A DNA stretch of 64,000 nt from Megalonaias nervosa (lineage: Eukaryota; Mollusca; Bivalvia; Unionida; Unionidae). A model generated the notes under the pieces. It saw only the letters and a list, made by a program, of their open reading frames with translations, was not told where the DNA came from and did not search any database. Below are positions 53,601 to 61,093 of this stretch, piece after piece. The stretch spans positions 32,765 through 96,764 of the forward strand of contig JAECUM010009768.1 of NCBI GenBank assembly GCA_016617855.1, in the 5' to 3' direction. Position 1 is the first letter of the stretch. Each line of letters opens with the position of its first letter. The translations under genes and the position numbers were made by a program.

Positions 53601-56600
53601 TTTCGGACCAACTAGACATTCTCAGAAGTCTTTTAGTGCAAGCCCTATTGGCACCATTTTCATTTAAGACCATAAACAGTCTTTTCGAGAATCCATCATG
53701 TTAATATGAGCATCCATTCAGGAGGAGTAGCAATAATGAGAATTTAAAATTGTGACCGTGGCTGTATTAGCCATATCGGATATCTCAGCAGTACAGTTTT
53801 CATTAGGACCAACCAGACTAGTGATTCCAAACCATTTTTTGACAGCAACCATAAAAAATATTTTTTCTGGGTTTCATGATCCATTTGCACATTTCGACAA
53901 TTTGTTCCACTCTAAAAAGAAAATCCCGGCAACCCTCCATACAACTCTGATTGGGCTGTAACACATGGGTTGAGAACCACTGAACCAGACCATGGGATGA
54001 ATGTGTACATAAAGTTTCAAGACAATCCTAAGTGGTTTGGGAGTAGCAGCAATAACAAACTTGTGCAAAAGGATGGATGAATGATGGACAACAGACAATA
54101 CCATAAGATCTTCTGGTCTATGACTAACTATTTACTAATTATTAATTAATTAACTATAACTATTTACACTGTGGCTGATATTTCTCCATCAGAGGTTTTG
54201 TGGTCTCCGCAAACTTCTTGACTCCACCTTCAGCCAAGTTGCAGGTTGTTCGCAAAATTGCATTTCGCTCCTTTGTTTTCATGTACAAATCACAAGCTTG
54301 CACCCATGCTGATGTAACCACTGGAAGGTTTCCAAGTCGGCTAAAAAACTGGTCTTGATGCATTCTTTCTTGTTCCATCATCACAGCCTGACGATACATG
54401 TGTGTCTCCCTGAAAAATTATGTGGACTGTATATTGAATATGTATATCCATGAATCAAAATTAGCAGTAGTCTGCTAGCCTGAGAATGGAGGCTTGATAT
54501 TAGGGTTCCCCGAGGACGGTACATTTCCTGTCAGATTAGTAAATTTGAAAATTTCAATAGTCCAGTGGCTAATACCAATTACAGTTATATGTAATTATCG
54601 ATGTACTTGCTGCCCACTGCTGACAGGGCTTGAAATTAGCAGTAGTTGGATAGTTCGCAATATCACAATTTCAACAGACAAATGGCTAGTAGTGAACCAA
54701 TGACAGTTGTATGTAATTATATAATACACACTTGCCGCCCACCATTGCTAGGGCTTAAAATTAGAATATTTGGATAGTCTGAGGCTAGAACCAATGACAG
54801 TTATATGTAATTATATACTTGCTGCCCCCCACTGTTTGGGCTGGAAATTAGTAGTTTAGTAAATTTCACAATTTTAAATGTCTGATGGCTAGTAAAGTTT
54901 CAGTTGTTGCCAGTCAGCATTGTGTGGGAAGGACTAGTTAAGACTAAGCAGGACTATTTTATTTCTCAATCAACTGGTCTTTTTGGTTACTAGGCAAGAA
55001 ACTGATATACATCGATATATTTTTTCTATATTGATACTCATTAATACAAGAGGTAATAATTACCCTGTACAACTTGCATTAATCTTCAGCAGTCATGAAT
55101 AAAAAAAAGTCATTTGCCTTTTATTCTTGAAACTGAGAATTGATAGAGACAGCAGTAGCAGAACACGCATTTCTTGTCGGTAATAAAGAAATTGACAAAC
55201 ACCACCCTTCTACTAATTATCAAACAAGCTGACTACCTTAAGCAGTTTGAAATCTGCCCCCCCCCCATCCCATGCTCATGATTTTATCGCATATCATTTT
55301 GTGTTCTAGTGGTTCTGTGAATTTTCAAATATGTTTTTAAATGTGACAGCCTTATACATTGGGCAGGAAGGGTCCAAGTTTCCTTGGATCTTTCCTGCCC
55401 CGTCATAAATATTTTGACAAAACCCAAAAATAAATGTAAAAATATCTAAAAATGGGGTGGGAATTGTCAGATGAAACTCACTCTAATATGTGTGACGCTG
55501 GATGTGAGCCTGTAACACATCTTATGTAAAATATTACATCATACAAATACATGAAACAACATCAGCTTTCTCACCACCACCATGAACTGAGTTGTCAAAA
55601 GGCGCTCATCTTTACAGATCACTCATATCTCACCTCTGCCTGTGAGGATTCGCATCTTGGCTTGACCAACGTAGATGTGCAAGAAAGCTTGCCAGTAGTT
55701 TCCAGTGGGTTGGTTCTTCCTCCACCAAATGTACTAGCCACCATGTTGATTCCGGTCACGATTATTACTTCCAAGTCAGTACCCATGAATGTAATTAGTC
55801 CATATTTTGGGTATTATTTTCTTCCCTCATTCTGGTGGCAATACTAGACCAACAGGTGGATCTCACTATTTTTTGCTTATATTATTGGTAGCGGAGACCA
55901 ACCAGTCGAGGCAGTATTTCATAATGGATCTTTCTTCAGAAATACTTTATCTTCTGTTTATCAGTCATTCTCTAGTAATTAATACATTTATTTTGACTGA
56001 CCTTTATGTGGATGGTTAGTTAAATTGCTCTTATTTTGACCCACACCATTCAATCCTTCTGAACACACTTTTAGTATTAATCGCTGTCTGAACAGAACAC
56101 CTGTCTATCCGTCTGTTGACCTATTTTTAAATTTCTGACGTGTAGAAAGCAGCATCACCACAAGGCAAGATAAACACATGAAGTTCCTTGTGATAATCCT
56201 CACTAAACAGTCTCTGTGTTACTCTTACCTTGGCAAGATGCTGCCTTCTACGCATGCATCAGCAATTTAAATATTTTTGGTCTCCACTACCAGCAACATC
56301 AGAAAAAAAAGTGGAAATCTACTTGTTGGTCTAGTAGTAATACACAAGTTATATTTCAGCATTCCTAGTATTGATTTAATGTTTACTGTTTATTCTTGAG
56401 AATATAAACATTATGGTACAGTTGTCTATATTATCGCGGCAAACAGGATTTTCTGATTAATTTTGGACATGCACCATCTAGCGGTTGTTTACAGATGTAA
56501 AGCTGTAGCCAGTAAGGATGCAAATATCTTAGAGCACAATTTCTTCTTAAATGTCAACATTTTTTACAAGTTTACAATGAAAAAGAACGAACATCACTTT

Positions 56601-59600
56601 TTTGTAAAGTGCATGCAACTACGTTTATCATCATATAATAAACTCCAGTTGAACTCGCTATACCCGCATTGGCTTTGATTACGAAATATATTCACTGTCT
56701 CGTCCGACGTTTGACGATTGTAGGTCATATACTGATGGTGACATACATGTTCTTAAAAGGTTAATGTTGCAATTTCATTCCATGGTAGCCAATATGGACC
56801 AAAATTTACAAAATGTTGCTTATGATCATACTTCTTGTATGTAAAGAATATAACAAGGATACAATAACAATTAAACTTTCTTGAAATCAGTATTATTTAA
56901 GTAATAATATTATTAATAGTTGTTATATATTTACATTTCTTTGCCCACATTGCATTTAAAATTCATATAAAGTTGAATAATTGCTTTTAATTTGTACTGT
57001 TGTTATTCATGGATTTACACCTGAATCACATTTGTGTGTTCGAGTTTATCAGTGGGTCCTTTCGTTTATAGTGGAAATATGCCAGTACAGTAGTCCCCCT
57101 CTTATACGGCCACCCCTTCTGCACCGGGAGAGTGGCCTTATAAGATGGGTGGCCTTTCCAGAGGGGGGCTAAATTTTTTGAGAAGTATGTCATGTACGTA
57201 GTAAGAAAGCTACATTCTTCAAAGCATTTAATATCTTCGTTTAAAAGTAACATTAATTATTAAAAGGTTCTTGTTATAATAATAGACTTATTTCAACTGA
57301 ATATGCATTAATAGTTCTTATTCTTGGCGTAAGCGTGACATGTGAGCGGGTGTTGTTGTCATGCACATTGCAAAACCATTCAAAAACGTCATTTAAATCT
57401 TGGTACATGCATAATTCTCTTCCCATTTGCTCAATTTTCCCACTGCTGCTGAATAACCTCCTTATCAGTTACGATGTTGTTTATTTGAGTCTTTTCACCG
57501 TAAAATTGTTTTATTCGAGTCTTTTCTACCTAAAATTGTTGGCAGGTCCCCCTTCCCCATCTCACCCGATGTCATCCAGTAGAATAACCGACTTTTTTCT
57601 AAAATAATCGTCTCCGTTTACATGATGACATGTTAATGTTTGGTAATGATTTATTCAAATGTTGCTAACTGTATGCGATTTAATTATGCAGACGAAACTT
57701 TTGTAGAGCGAACGAAATGCCTTCTTCGTAAAGGAAGCGACAAATGTTGTCACGTGATTTTTCGGTCTCGTGATTTTTCGGTCTTTGTCTGGTATCCTGT
57801 TTTGTTCAAGGTTAATTTCTCTGTGTCTGCACAAAATCTATTTTTAGCCTATGCTGACCCTGCTATGATCTTGACAATTACATCCGGTTGTAATCAGTGT
57901 TGCCAACTACAAGACTTGTAAAACAATTTTTCTGCATTTAAACAAAATGCCATGTGTTTTTAAAAGTAGCAATCTTGTCATGTGATTCATTTAGTTTAGT
58001 TAGTGTTTACATTTCTACACTAAGTGAGAGAAGCCAAAATGGCTTCGATATGTACACAGATTTGGCCTCGCGGCCATCAGGATTTGTAAACTTGACAATT
58101 ATTGTCAGTAATAATAGCCACTAATTATGAAAGTGAACAAGCTGAACATCTTACTAAGGGAAGCCATGTAGGCTATCAGACCATTTTCCCGCTGACTTGT
58201 GTATTGTACATCAATACCGCCACTTCTCAGCTGTTACTACTATTGAATAATTGTAATCTTAATTATCAGAGTGACTAAACCGGACATCTCATGGTAACAC
58301 AGCAGTTAAGGCTAATAATCGGATTACGTGTACTTAACCTTTTTGTATGGATTAAAATTTGAGTCTTTCTCGGCTTTATGGAATAAATGTGGCTGCTCAT
58401 AGGGCGTAAATGATATATTAACCTTAGTGGTACATGCACTTTAGTCGACACTTCTTTCAGTAACGAAAAGCTGACATCGGGAAACAGAAATCGGATTACT
58501 TAACATACGTTTTGAATAAAATACTGGTTCTGGATACATATTACAAAATAAAATGCGGCCGCTTATGAAGGGTAAATTTTATATTTTTGCACTAATATGT
58601 TGGCCGTTGGTCGCGTTAGCGGGATGGCCTTTGGTGAGGGGTACTTTTGAACACAAACTCGTCAGTGCCGACGGATTCTGGCCGTAAGGAGCGGGTGGCC
58701 GCTGGTCAGGGGGGCCGTTAAAGAGGGGGACTACTGTACAAGCATGGACATTTCTTCTCACAGGTAAGTTGTGTTTTATGTTTATTATAATACCTGCCTG
58801 CTACCATATGTAAGTTCAGCCACCATATGCTGTTATATTACATTTACGAGCTTCAATTGACAATTTTTTTTTATAGGAATAGAAAGAGGGAAAGTCATTG
58901 AAACTTTATAAATTATAAGTAAGCAGCAATAGCAAAACAATTTTAATATCTACTGGTAAGAACATTAAGTACCGCGATAATACAGCGTTCCGGGGGATTT
59001 TGACAACAGTGCAGTCAGTAATGAGGCACTGATCCGGAAGTGAAATCCGTTACCCATTGCATGTTATTTTGTTAAAAAGTCTTAACTTCTCAAAAAAAAC
59101 ATGCCACAAAACCTATGACAAGAACCTCATCACGAGTTCATCTTTTTATATACTTTGGACTAACACATAATTTATTAGTATTGGACACAGTGGAAATTTC
59201 AGCACTCAGAAACAAATGAAAAGATGATATTAAATAATTGTGATCTTAGTCCATGTACATGTATATACAATATATACAATGCAAGACTCTACCCTAATAT
59301 TTATGTTTTGGGGTACAAAAGTTAAACGTCTGAGTATACGTTTTACATTGTAGGGCTAAGTTCATGTATACACACCAATCTTCTGCTGAAAAATGTTAAA
59401 CCCCACAAAACCAAACCAATGACGATGAGTCATTAATCAAGCAGACGCACCTCTTTAAGATGATCTTAAATCTACTGTACAACAACAAGGTCAACAATCA
59501 TAACGTTGCCGATAACGAAACTTACTTTTTGCCCCAATTAAAATCTCATCTTTGAAGACGACGTATTGTACCTCAGGTCATGATTAACCGAGTTGAGTCA

Positions 59601-59873
59601 TACTGCGGCATTAATATTTCGATACCTTTTAAATAAATAGTCTAGAACAGTATTGTATACAGTACAATTCAGAGCTCATTTCCGCGTAGTCCGTCATCTT
59701 GCTCAAACTAAGCACAACATCACGAGAAATAACATTTAAGATGGTACCAAATCACAGCCACTTGATTCTGGGCAAACTAATAATAATATATTTCCCAAAC
59801 AACAAAGTGACAAACACCTATCCCAACCAAAGTGCTCAACTTACCTTAAAAGTGACTGTGTCAGCTCTAGCAT
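29538..59873 (-). CDS. PLIN: Perilipin-family lipid-droplet protein gene (complete span, 10-exon model)
   Basis: Perilipins coat cytosolic lipid droplets and control access of lipases to stored triglyceride. Joining 59845-59873, 54168-54409, 51352-51434, 50545-50643, 48333-48534, 43336-43496, 40763-40900, 37931-38101, 37167-37289 and 29538-29615 gives 1326 nt, 441 aa plus stop. All introns are GT-AG and all phases match. Starting at the exon-2 ATG instead gives 428 aa; human PLIN2 has 437. Landmarks: RLGNLPVV opening the PAT domain (residues ~34-130), YLPDSEEDG at the end of the repeat region, ASLSTKVRQR opening the C-terminal helical region, and SSLNWM near the end, matching the Leu-Asn-Trp of vertebrate perilipins. 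PLIN2-like is the closest type I recall; an orthology claim to one vertebrate paralog is not justified. The gene spans 30 kb because its introns are filled with repeats. Confidence 0.9.
30060..30180 (+). repeat. Single R4 unit in perilipin intron 9
   Basis: CACCTTGACCTTTTCTCAGC is followed by TTACCCCAAGTACAAGCCAT and TGTAGATGGTGG, the R4 order, in plus orientation. Confidence 0.6.
30477..30722 (+). repeat. SINE-B copy in perilipin intron 9
   Basis: The degenerate head GACCAAGTGCTTTAAGGTGC and GGGTTTGAGTCATGG (B-box region) are followed by GTGAGAAAGCTTGCCAGTAG, GAGTCGGTGGTTCTGTCCCC, AGCCTATCATGTACCTAATG and GGCGTTAAACCCACAAAACA. Confidence 0.75.
31240..31720 (+). repeat. Degenerate tandem array, family R3
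   Basis: Three or so units of ~130-150 bp with landmarks TTATTTGTACAAACTTGG, CAAATTTGGCCAAATTCTGT, TCAGCAGCTTCTGAGAAGAA and GTGGCCATATCTGATGGCAA. The unit recurs at 34200-35220 and 51950-52560. Confidence 0.6.
33440..33690 (-). repeat. SINE-B, full-length, with 13-bp target duplication
   Basis: In reverse complement the head carries A-box GTGGCTGAGTGGTCTAAAG and B-box GGGTTCAAGTCTTGG. The body has GAGAAAGCTTGCCAGTAGCT and GGCGTTAAACCCTACAAC, and the tail is an (AAC)n run. GGCACTAATTTGT is duplicated at 33427-33439 and 33691-33703. This is the best reference copy of the family in the window and shows LINE-type target-site duplication. Confidence 0.9.
33865..33975 (+). repeat. tRNA-like SINE fragment
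   Basis: AAGCTGCAGTGGTTCAGTAG is followed by GGTTGACTTGCGACCAG and B-box-like GCAGGTTCAATTCCC. The head resembles a tRNA, but the arms do not pair well and no family body is recognised. Confidence 0.35.
34200..35220 (+). repeat. Family R3 array in perilipin intron 9
   Basis: About seven units, with CATCATTTGTACAAAT-type landmarks near 34272, 34405, 34535, 34676, 34799, 34998 and 35127. A 30-bp piece of a SINE-B head (GGGCCCTGAGTGGCCGAGTG) interrupts it at 34830-34860. Confidence 0.65.
35890..36005. repeat. Palindromic hairpin repeat, strong copy
   Basis: 35890-35936 is a near-perfect inverted repeat: TAGACCCTAATCTGCCACTG on the left pairs with the complement of the right arm, with only ACAAT unpaired. 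About 20 bp of stem results. The spacer TGTTGCTTGTTC to CACTACTAACAA and a half-palindrome CAGATCTCGGTCTCT follow, the same order as at 11207-11346. Confidence 0.75.
36805..37070. repeat. ~45-bp minisatellite in perilipin intron 9
   Basis: Six diverged copies of GTGGTGTCTTGACTGTACCT, CTTGCTATGATATGCTTTAA. It ends about 100 bp before exon 9. Confidence 0.8.
37167..37289 (-). CDS. PLIN: Perilipin exon 9 (C-terminal helix with Leu-Asn-Trp)
   Basis: Acceptor TTTCAAATCAG and donor GTATGT; 123 nt, residues 376-416, phase 0 on both sides. It encodes ASSFEDIPSWVLQQTKEKLS and ends QSSLNWM. The vertebrate counterpart is the last helix of the C-terminal bundle, ending in a Leu-Asn-Trp motif before the variable tail. 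Confidence 0.9.
37931..38101 (-). CDS. PLIN: Perilipin exon 8 (C-terminal helical bundle)
   Basis: Acceptor TTTATGCAG and donor GTAAGT; 171 nt, residues 319-375, phase 0. The segment TLEGQTIAVARRLTKVLKTN matches the place and pattern of the IESRTLAIARNL helix of PLIN2. It continues to ARQFSLDLYKSFKN, matching the DIYSVFRN-type segment. Confidence 0.92.
39132..40444. mobile_element. 185-bp PIF/Harbinger-like MITE split by a nested transposon
   Basis: The outer pieces are 39132-39313 and 40442-40444. The left end GGGCTGTTCCATTTAAATAT and right end (reverse complement GGGCTGTTCCATTAAAACAT) are long TIRs, shared with the 4.3-kb element at 23777-28103. The flanks are TAT and TAA. The inner element sits in the right TIR. 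Confidence 0.7.
39314..40435. mobile_element. 1.12-kb TIR element, copy 1 (6-bp target duplication)
   Basis: The ends are CATAGCTGCCAAC and GTTGGTAGCTATG. GAACAG lies on both sides (39308-39313 and 40436-40441). It is over 85 percent identical by eye to 44898-46010 along its whole length. An ORF of about 73 codons (39909-40130) is kept in both copies but simply follows their overall identity. There is no transposase; superfamily unsettled (some hAT groups and Dada make 6-bp duplications). Confidence 0.8.
40763..40900 (-). CDS. PLIN: Perilipin exon 7
   Basis: Acceptor TTAATTTTTAG and donor GTAAGG; 138 nt, residues 273-318, phase 0. It encodes IQYAKTNMESTKGKIGETYD, then a QEKLCNVWEQ helix and a DCEEHAPQ end, corresponding to the DKLYLSWVEW and HCAEH stretch of PLIN2. 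The plus-strand frame opposite it is a shadow. Confidence 0.92.
42166..43061 (+). mobile_element. Possible solo LTR, second copy, in perilipin intron 6
   Basis: It starts TGTTATGTATACTTAATTT and ends GACTCGTAACA. The last 120 bp (TTTTCACTTTGTATTCTAGG, AAATAAATTATTTGTTAAAT) match the element at 16295-17091. No clean target duplication was found, and the middle is diverged. Confidence 0.35.
43336..43496 (-). CDS. PLIN: Perilipin exon 6 (start of C-terminal domain)
   Basis: Acceptor GATTTTTGTAG and donor GTACTG; 161 nt, residues 219-272, entering in phase 1. The core ASLSTKVRQRMYKRAMKDFK, then RSQETLSKLNFTVNL, aligns by eye with GSLSTKLHSRAYQQAL and SQQTISQLHSTVHL of vertebrate PLIN2, the best-conserved C-terminal block. 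Confidence 0.93.
43688..43880 (+). repeat. SINE-B copy in perilipin intron 5
   Basis: CCCCAAGTGGCCTCACCTC, TTTCGGGCTCAGCCATTGTG, GTATGTGAGAAAGCTGTCAG, GGGTTGGTGGTTCTTACC and ATTAAACCCCAAAACAACAA follow the family order with small deletions. Confidence 0.7.
44898..46010. mobile_element. 1.11-kb TIR element, copy 2 (6-bp target duplication)
   Basis: The ends are CATAGCTGCCAAC and GTTGGCAGCTATG, flanked by GCTAAT at 44892-44897 and 46011-46016. It lies in perilipin intron 5 in the same orientation as copy 1. Small indels (for example a 3-nt loss near 45605) distinguish the copies. Confidence 0.82.
46241..46492. repeat. 28-bp minisatellite, about nine copies
   Basis: CATTAACAGCCATGTGTAAG plus CCTATGCT repeats every 28 bp from 46241. 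Copies share stepwise changes (GTG to GTC, GGT to GCT) in blocks, and the last two are diverged. Confidence 0.92.
47155..47375 (-). repeat. SINE-B copy, diverged
   Basis: Plus-strand reading TTGTGGGGTTTAATGCCATT, TTTCAGCACATCATACATGG, AAGAACCACTGACCCACAGG and CTTTCTCAAGTACCTACATT. It ends near GGCCTCTTGGCCACCC, the remains of the A-box head. Confidence 0.7.
47660..47875. repeat. ~54-bp minisatellite, four copies
   Basis: Each copy has ATGCATGCATGTACACACAT, then AAATATCTAACCTTCAACA. It lies 460 bp upstream (in plus coordinates) of exon 5, within intron 5. Confidence 0.85.
48333..48534 (-). CDS. PLIN: Perilipin exon 5 (repeat region and acidic linker)
   Basis: Acceptor GTCTCCTTTCAG and donor GTAATT; 202 nt, residues 152-219, phase 0 in and phase 1 out. 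It encodes VCKVTQLGTNTIATIKDFGV, VNHALDFSEQCVEKYLPDSE, then EDGEDEGED. The VEKYLP motif matches the VEQYLP of PLIN2 that closes the 11-mer repeat region. The following linker is much more acidic than in vertebrates. Confidence 0.92.
49230..49560 (+). repeat. Family R1 units in perilipin intron 4
   Basis: AAGACGGCTGCCATGGTGGT, CAGATTTTCATTTAGAACCA, AAAGTCTTTTGGTAAATACA and GATATGATCAGCCATCTAGG, plus orientation. Confidence 0.6.
50130..50345 (+). repeat. Family R1 unit with terminal tail
   Basis: GATATGACCATCCATTCAGG, TTTTCAAGATGGCCAATGCG, then the tail ATGAATGTGTGTGTAAAGTT, CTTGGCAACCATCCAAATAA and AGCTCTTCTAGCTTATCACC. Confidence 0.65.
50545..50643 (-). CDS. PLIN: Perilipin exon 4 (amphipathic repeat region)
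   Basis: Acceptor AATTTTCCCAG and donor GTTTGT; 99 nt, exactly 33 residues (119-151), phase 0 both sides. 33 residues equals three 11-mer periods, the repeat length by which perilipins bind the droplet surface. The sequence begins VLNEGKRVCETVLKPVTDRV and ends SKGKEQ. Confidence 0.9.
51352..51434 (-). CDS. PLIN: Perilipin exon 3 (PAT domain, second part)
   Basis: Acceptor ATCCTGTTTCAG and donor GTTTGT; 83 nt, residues 91-118, entering in phase 1. It encodes NLVNSFACQQLAKLEENYPV, then ITKPTNQ, which lines up with [20 protein letters not shown] and the following Pro-Ser-Thr-Gln of PLIN2. This is the most diagnostic PAT stretch in the gene. Confidence 0.93.
51950..52560 (+). repeat. Family R3 array in perilipin intron 2
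   Basis: Four units: GGTAAATCAGCATCATTTGT near 52002, GATGGCAAATCAGCGTAATC near 52133, GGCATCGTTTGTACAAATAT near 52275 and GGTGGGTCTGCATCATTCGT near 52509. Confidence 0.6.
53190..54120 (+). repeat. Family R1 array with tail, perilipin intron 2
   Basis: Five or six units with the CACCATTTTCATTTAG landmark near 53292, 53415, 53590 and 53650. It ends in the tail GATGAATGTGTACATAAAGT, AAGTGGTTTGGGAGTAGCAG and ACCATAAGATCTTCTGGTCT, only 48 bp from exon 2. Confidence 0.7.
54168..54409 (-). CDS. PLIN: Perilipin exon 2 (PAT domain, first part)
   Basis: Acceptor TAATTTTTCAG and donor GTAAAT after T at 54168; 242 nt, residues 10-91, phase 1 out. An ATG at 54397-54399 could be the start. The frame is open upstream to the acceptor, so an earlier start in exon 1 is possible. 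RLGNLPVVTSAWVQACDLYM and TTCNLAEGGVKKFAETTKPL match RVANLPLVSSTYDLVSSAY and the SVCEMAENGVKTI of PLIN2. The residues before RLGNLP are Met- and Gln-rich with no counterpart I know. Confidence 0.92.
54480..54900. repeat. ~100-120-bp degenerate repeat, three to four copies
   Basis: CTTGCTGCCCACTGCTGACA, GGGCTTGAAATTAG and ATGACAGTTATATGTAATTA recur near 54607, 54731 and 54818. Confidence 0.65.
54901..57087. other. Perilipin intron 1, left part; SINE-B fragment only
   Basis: A SINE-B fragment on the plus strand at 55590-55750 (GTGCAAGAAAGCTTGCCAGT, AGTTTCCAGTGGGTTGGTTC) is the only feature recognised. The rest shows no coding or repeat signal. Confidence 0.55.
57088..58736. mobile_element. 1.65-kb non-autonomous TIR element with TA duplication (Tc1/mariner or pogo/Tigger-like)
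   Basis: The left end is CAGTAGTCCCCCTCTTATAC and the right end, in reverse complement, CAGTAGTCCCCCTCTTTAAC. TA flanks both ends (57086-57087 and 58737-58738). The subterminal zones carry repeated GGTGGCC/GGCCACC-like words. No transposase frame is visible. It sits in perilipin intron 1. The superfamily is inferred from the TA duplication and CAG terminus. Confidence 0.75.
58739..59844. other. Perilipin intron 1, right part; nothing seen
   Basis: No repeat family or coding signal noticed. TTCTCACAGGTAAGT at 58754-58768 looks like a plus-strand splice donor but has no exon behind it. Confidence 0.5.
59845..59873 (-). CDS. PLIN: Candidate perilipin exon 1 coding part
   Basis: The minus strand has a textbook donor AAG|GTAAGTTGAG at 59845/59844. 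Upstream of it an ATG at 59871-59873 opens MLELTQSLL and leaves two bases (AG) that join the first G of exon 2. The reading frame then continues without a stop into the perilipin PAT domain, and an in-frame TAG 33 bases upstream bounds the start. A random donor has a one-in-three chance of keeping frame, so this is suggestive only. A purely noncoding first exon elsewhere remains possible. Confidence 0.45.
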
Positions 59874-60561
59874 TGGAAGTATACTGCTTATGAAGGCCAA
59901 TGTCTATTATACTTGTGAACTGTTCTAGAAATAGCTAACCTCTCGATCGAAGTCCGTGGAGTTTCCCAGCCTTTGTCTGGTCACGTGCTATGACTAAGCG
60001 CATGATCAACACATGGTAAGTGTGTATCCCTGTAACAGCAAGATGCAACGCAGATACTCATGTAGATCATTTATTAAATTAGGTTTAATCTTAAAAAGAA
60101 TCAAATAATTTTAGAAATTGATTTTCATATATAAATAATGAAGCTCTTAACGTTACTTTCATGTTTGAAAGTAGATAAAAACCCTTTACTTTTCCTTCCA
60201 CGAAGTTTGTGTCATAGCGTGTTCTGGGGTGGGGATGGGGGTAACTTTAGTGAAATCCGCCACATTTAAAAAAAAAATAATAATTCAAAAAAACATTAAC
60301 GTTCAACAAGTATTTTTCCGGACGTCAGTAATACTCATCGAACGCTGCTGGCTTAAGGGGGTCATTCCTCAATATTGCTATCTCTATAGTAGAAGTCACA
60401 TGGTCATGTATGCGCATTTAATCATTTTAAATTAAATATAAATTATTCTTTTACAATTTAACACTATTTTTCTTTAACCAAAGTCTATTCAGTCCTGATT
60501 ATCGAATGTTCTGTACCTTAACTGTCACCAAGAAACTTCCAAACCAAATTTATATATCGCT
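59874..60561 (-). promoter_or_regulatory. Probable perilipin promoter region with CACGTG box
   Basis: CACGTG lies at 59982-59987 within GTCACGTGCT (plus strand), about 110 bp upstream of the candidate start codon. Eight of ten bases match the palindromic GTCACGTGAC site bound by TFEB/MITF-type bHLH-Zip factors. No TATA box is clear. Farther right the stretch is AT-rich, with nothing recognised except A/T runs near 60270. Confidence 0.35.
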
Positions 60562-60840
60562 ATGGACTTATACAATGGTGGCCATGTACTAAACTTGGGT
60601 CAAAATAAGGGCGTGTCGAGTGGAATCGTCACAATCGACGATTTGTTTATCAATATGCGTAGCTTTCATTATGACATCGAAGCGCACGACATTCGATCCG
60701 GATTGTTCTGGATGACACATTTAGGTTCATTTCGTCCAAAAATGTCTACGTACTTTAACATTGATTTTGCCGTATGCATCTCTCGGGGCGTCTGTGTAAT
60801 GACCTTCCAAATGAATATGAATATATACGAATCCAAATGA
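60562..60840 (+). CDS. Unassigned 92-aa ORF
   Basis: ATG at 60562 and TGA at 60838-60840, single exon. The composition looks protein-like: balanced charges, few simple runs, Gly-Gly and Gly-rich turns at the start, His-Tyr-Asp-Ile-Glu-Ala-His-Asp in the middle, and a Cys-Ile-Ser-Arg-Gly-Val-Cys-Val stretch. No signal peptide or membrane span is evident. I recognise no family. It could be an exon with no stop-bounded partner, a relic, or chance. A MITE begins 22 bp after the stop. Confidence 0.3.
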   Translation: MDLYNGGHVLNLGQNKGVSSGIVTIDDLFINMRSFHYDIEAHDIRSGLFWMTHLGSFRPKMSTYFNIDFAVCISRGVCVMTFQMNMNIYESK

Positions 60841-60862
60841 AATTAATGGCTGCCACTTAAAG

Positions 60863-61093
60863 GCACAGGTGCTAGACGCGAGCTTGACGTTGAGAAAAAA
60901 CAATACTTAGTATGATAGACAGGGTCCGATGTCAGAACCGGTCATGGGGTAGTCTGAGGTATTTTTGTCACTCTGTGATTTTTTATTTCTTTTAGATTAT
61001 TGGTTTTTTTTTTTTTTGGTTTTTTTTTTTTTGTTTGTTTTTGTTTTGTTTTTTTTTGTTCCTCAACATCAAACTCGCGTCGAGTACCTGTGC
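60863..61093. mobile_element. 231-bp foldback MITE flanked by TTAAAG
   Basis: The left arm is GCACAGGTGCTAGACGCGAG. The right arm in reverse complement is GCACAGGTACTCGACGCGAG. The arms are about 32 bp and highly similar, continuing to GTTGAG. TTAAAG is present at 60857-60862 and 61094-61099. The centre ends in T-rich runs. A TTAA core within the flank would also fit piggyBac/Kolobok-type targets, but the TIR start does not settle it. Confidence 0.7.

Noticed and set aside
58754..58768. Plus-strand splice donor or acceptor (TTCTCACAGGTAAGT)
   Set aside because: No open exon on either side; likely chance.
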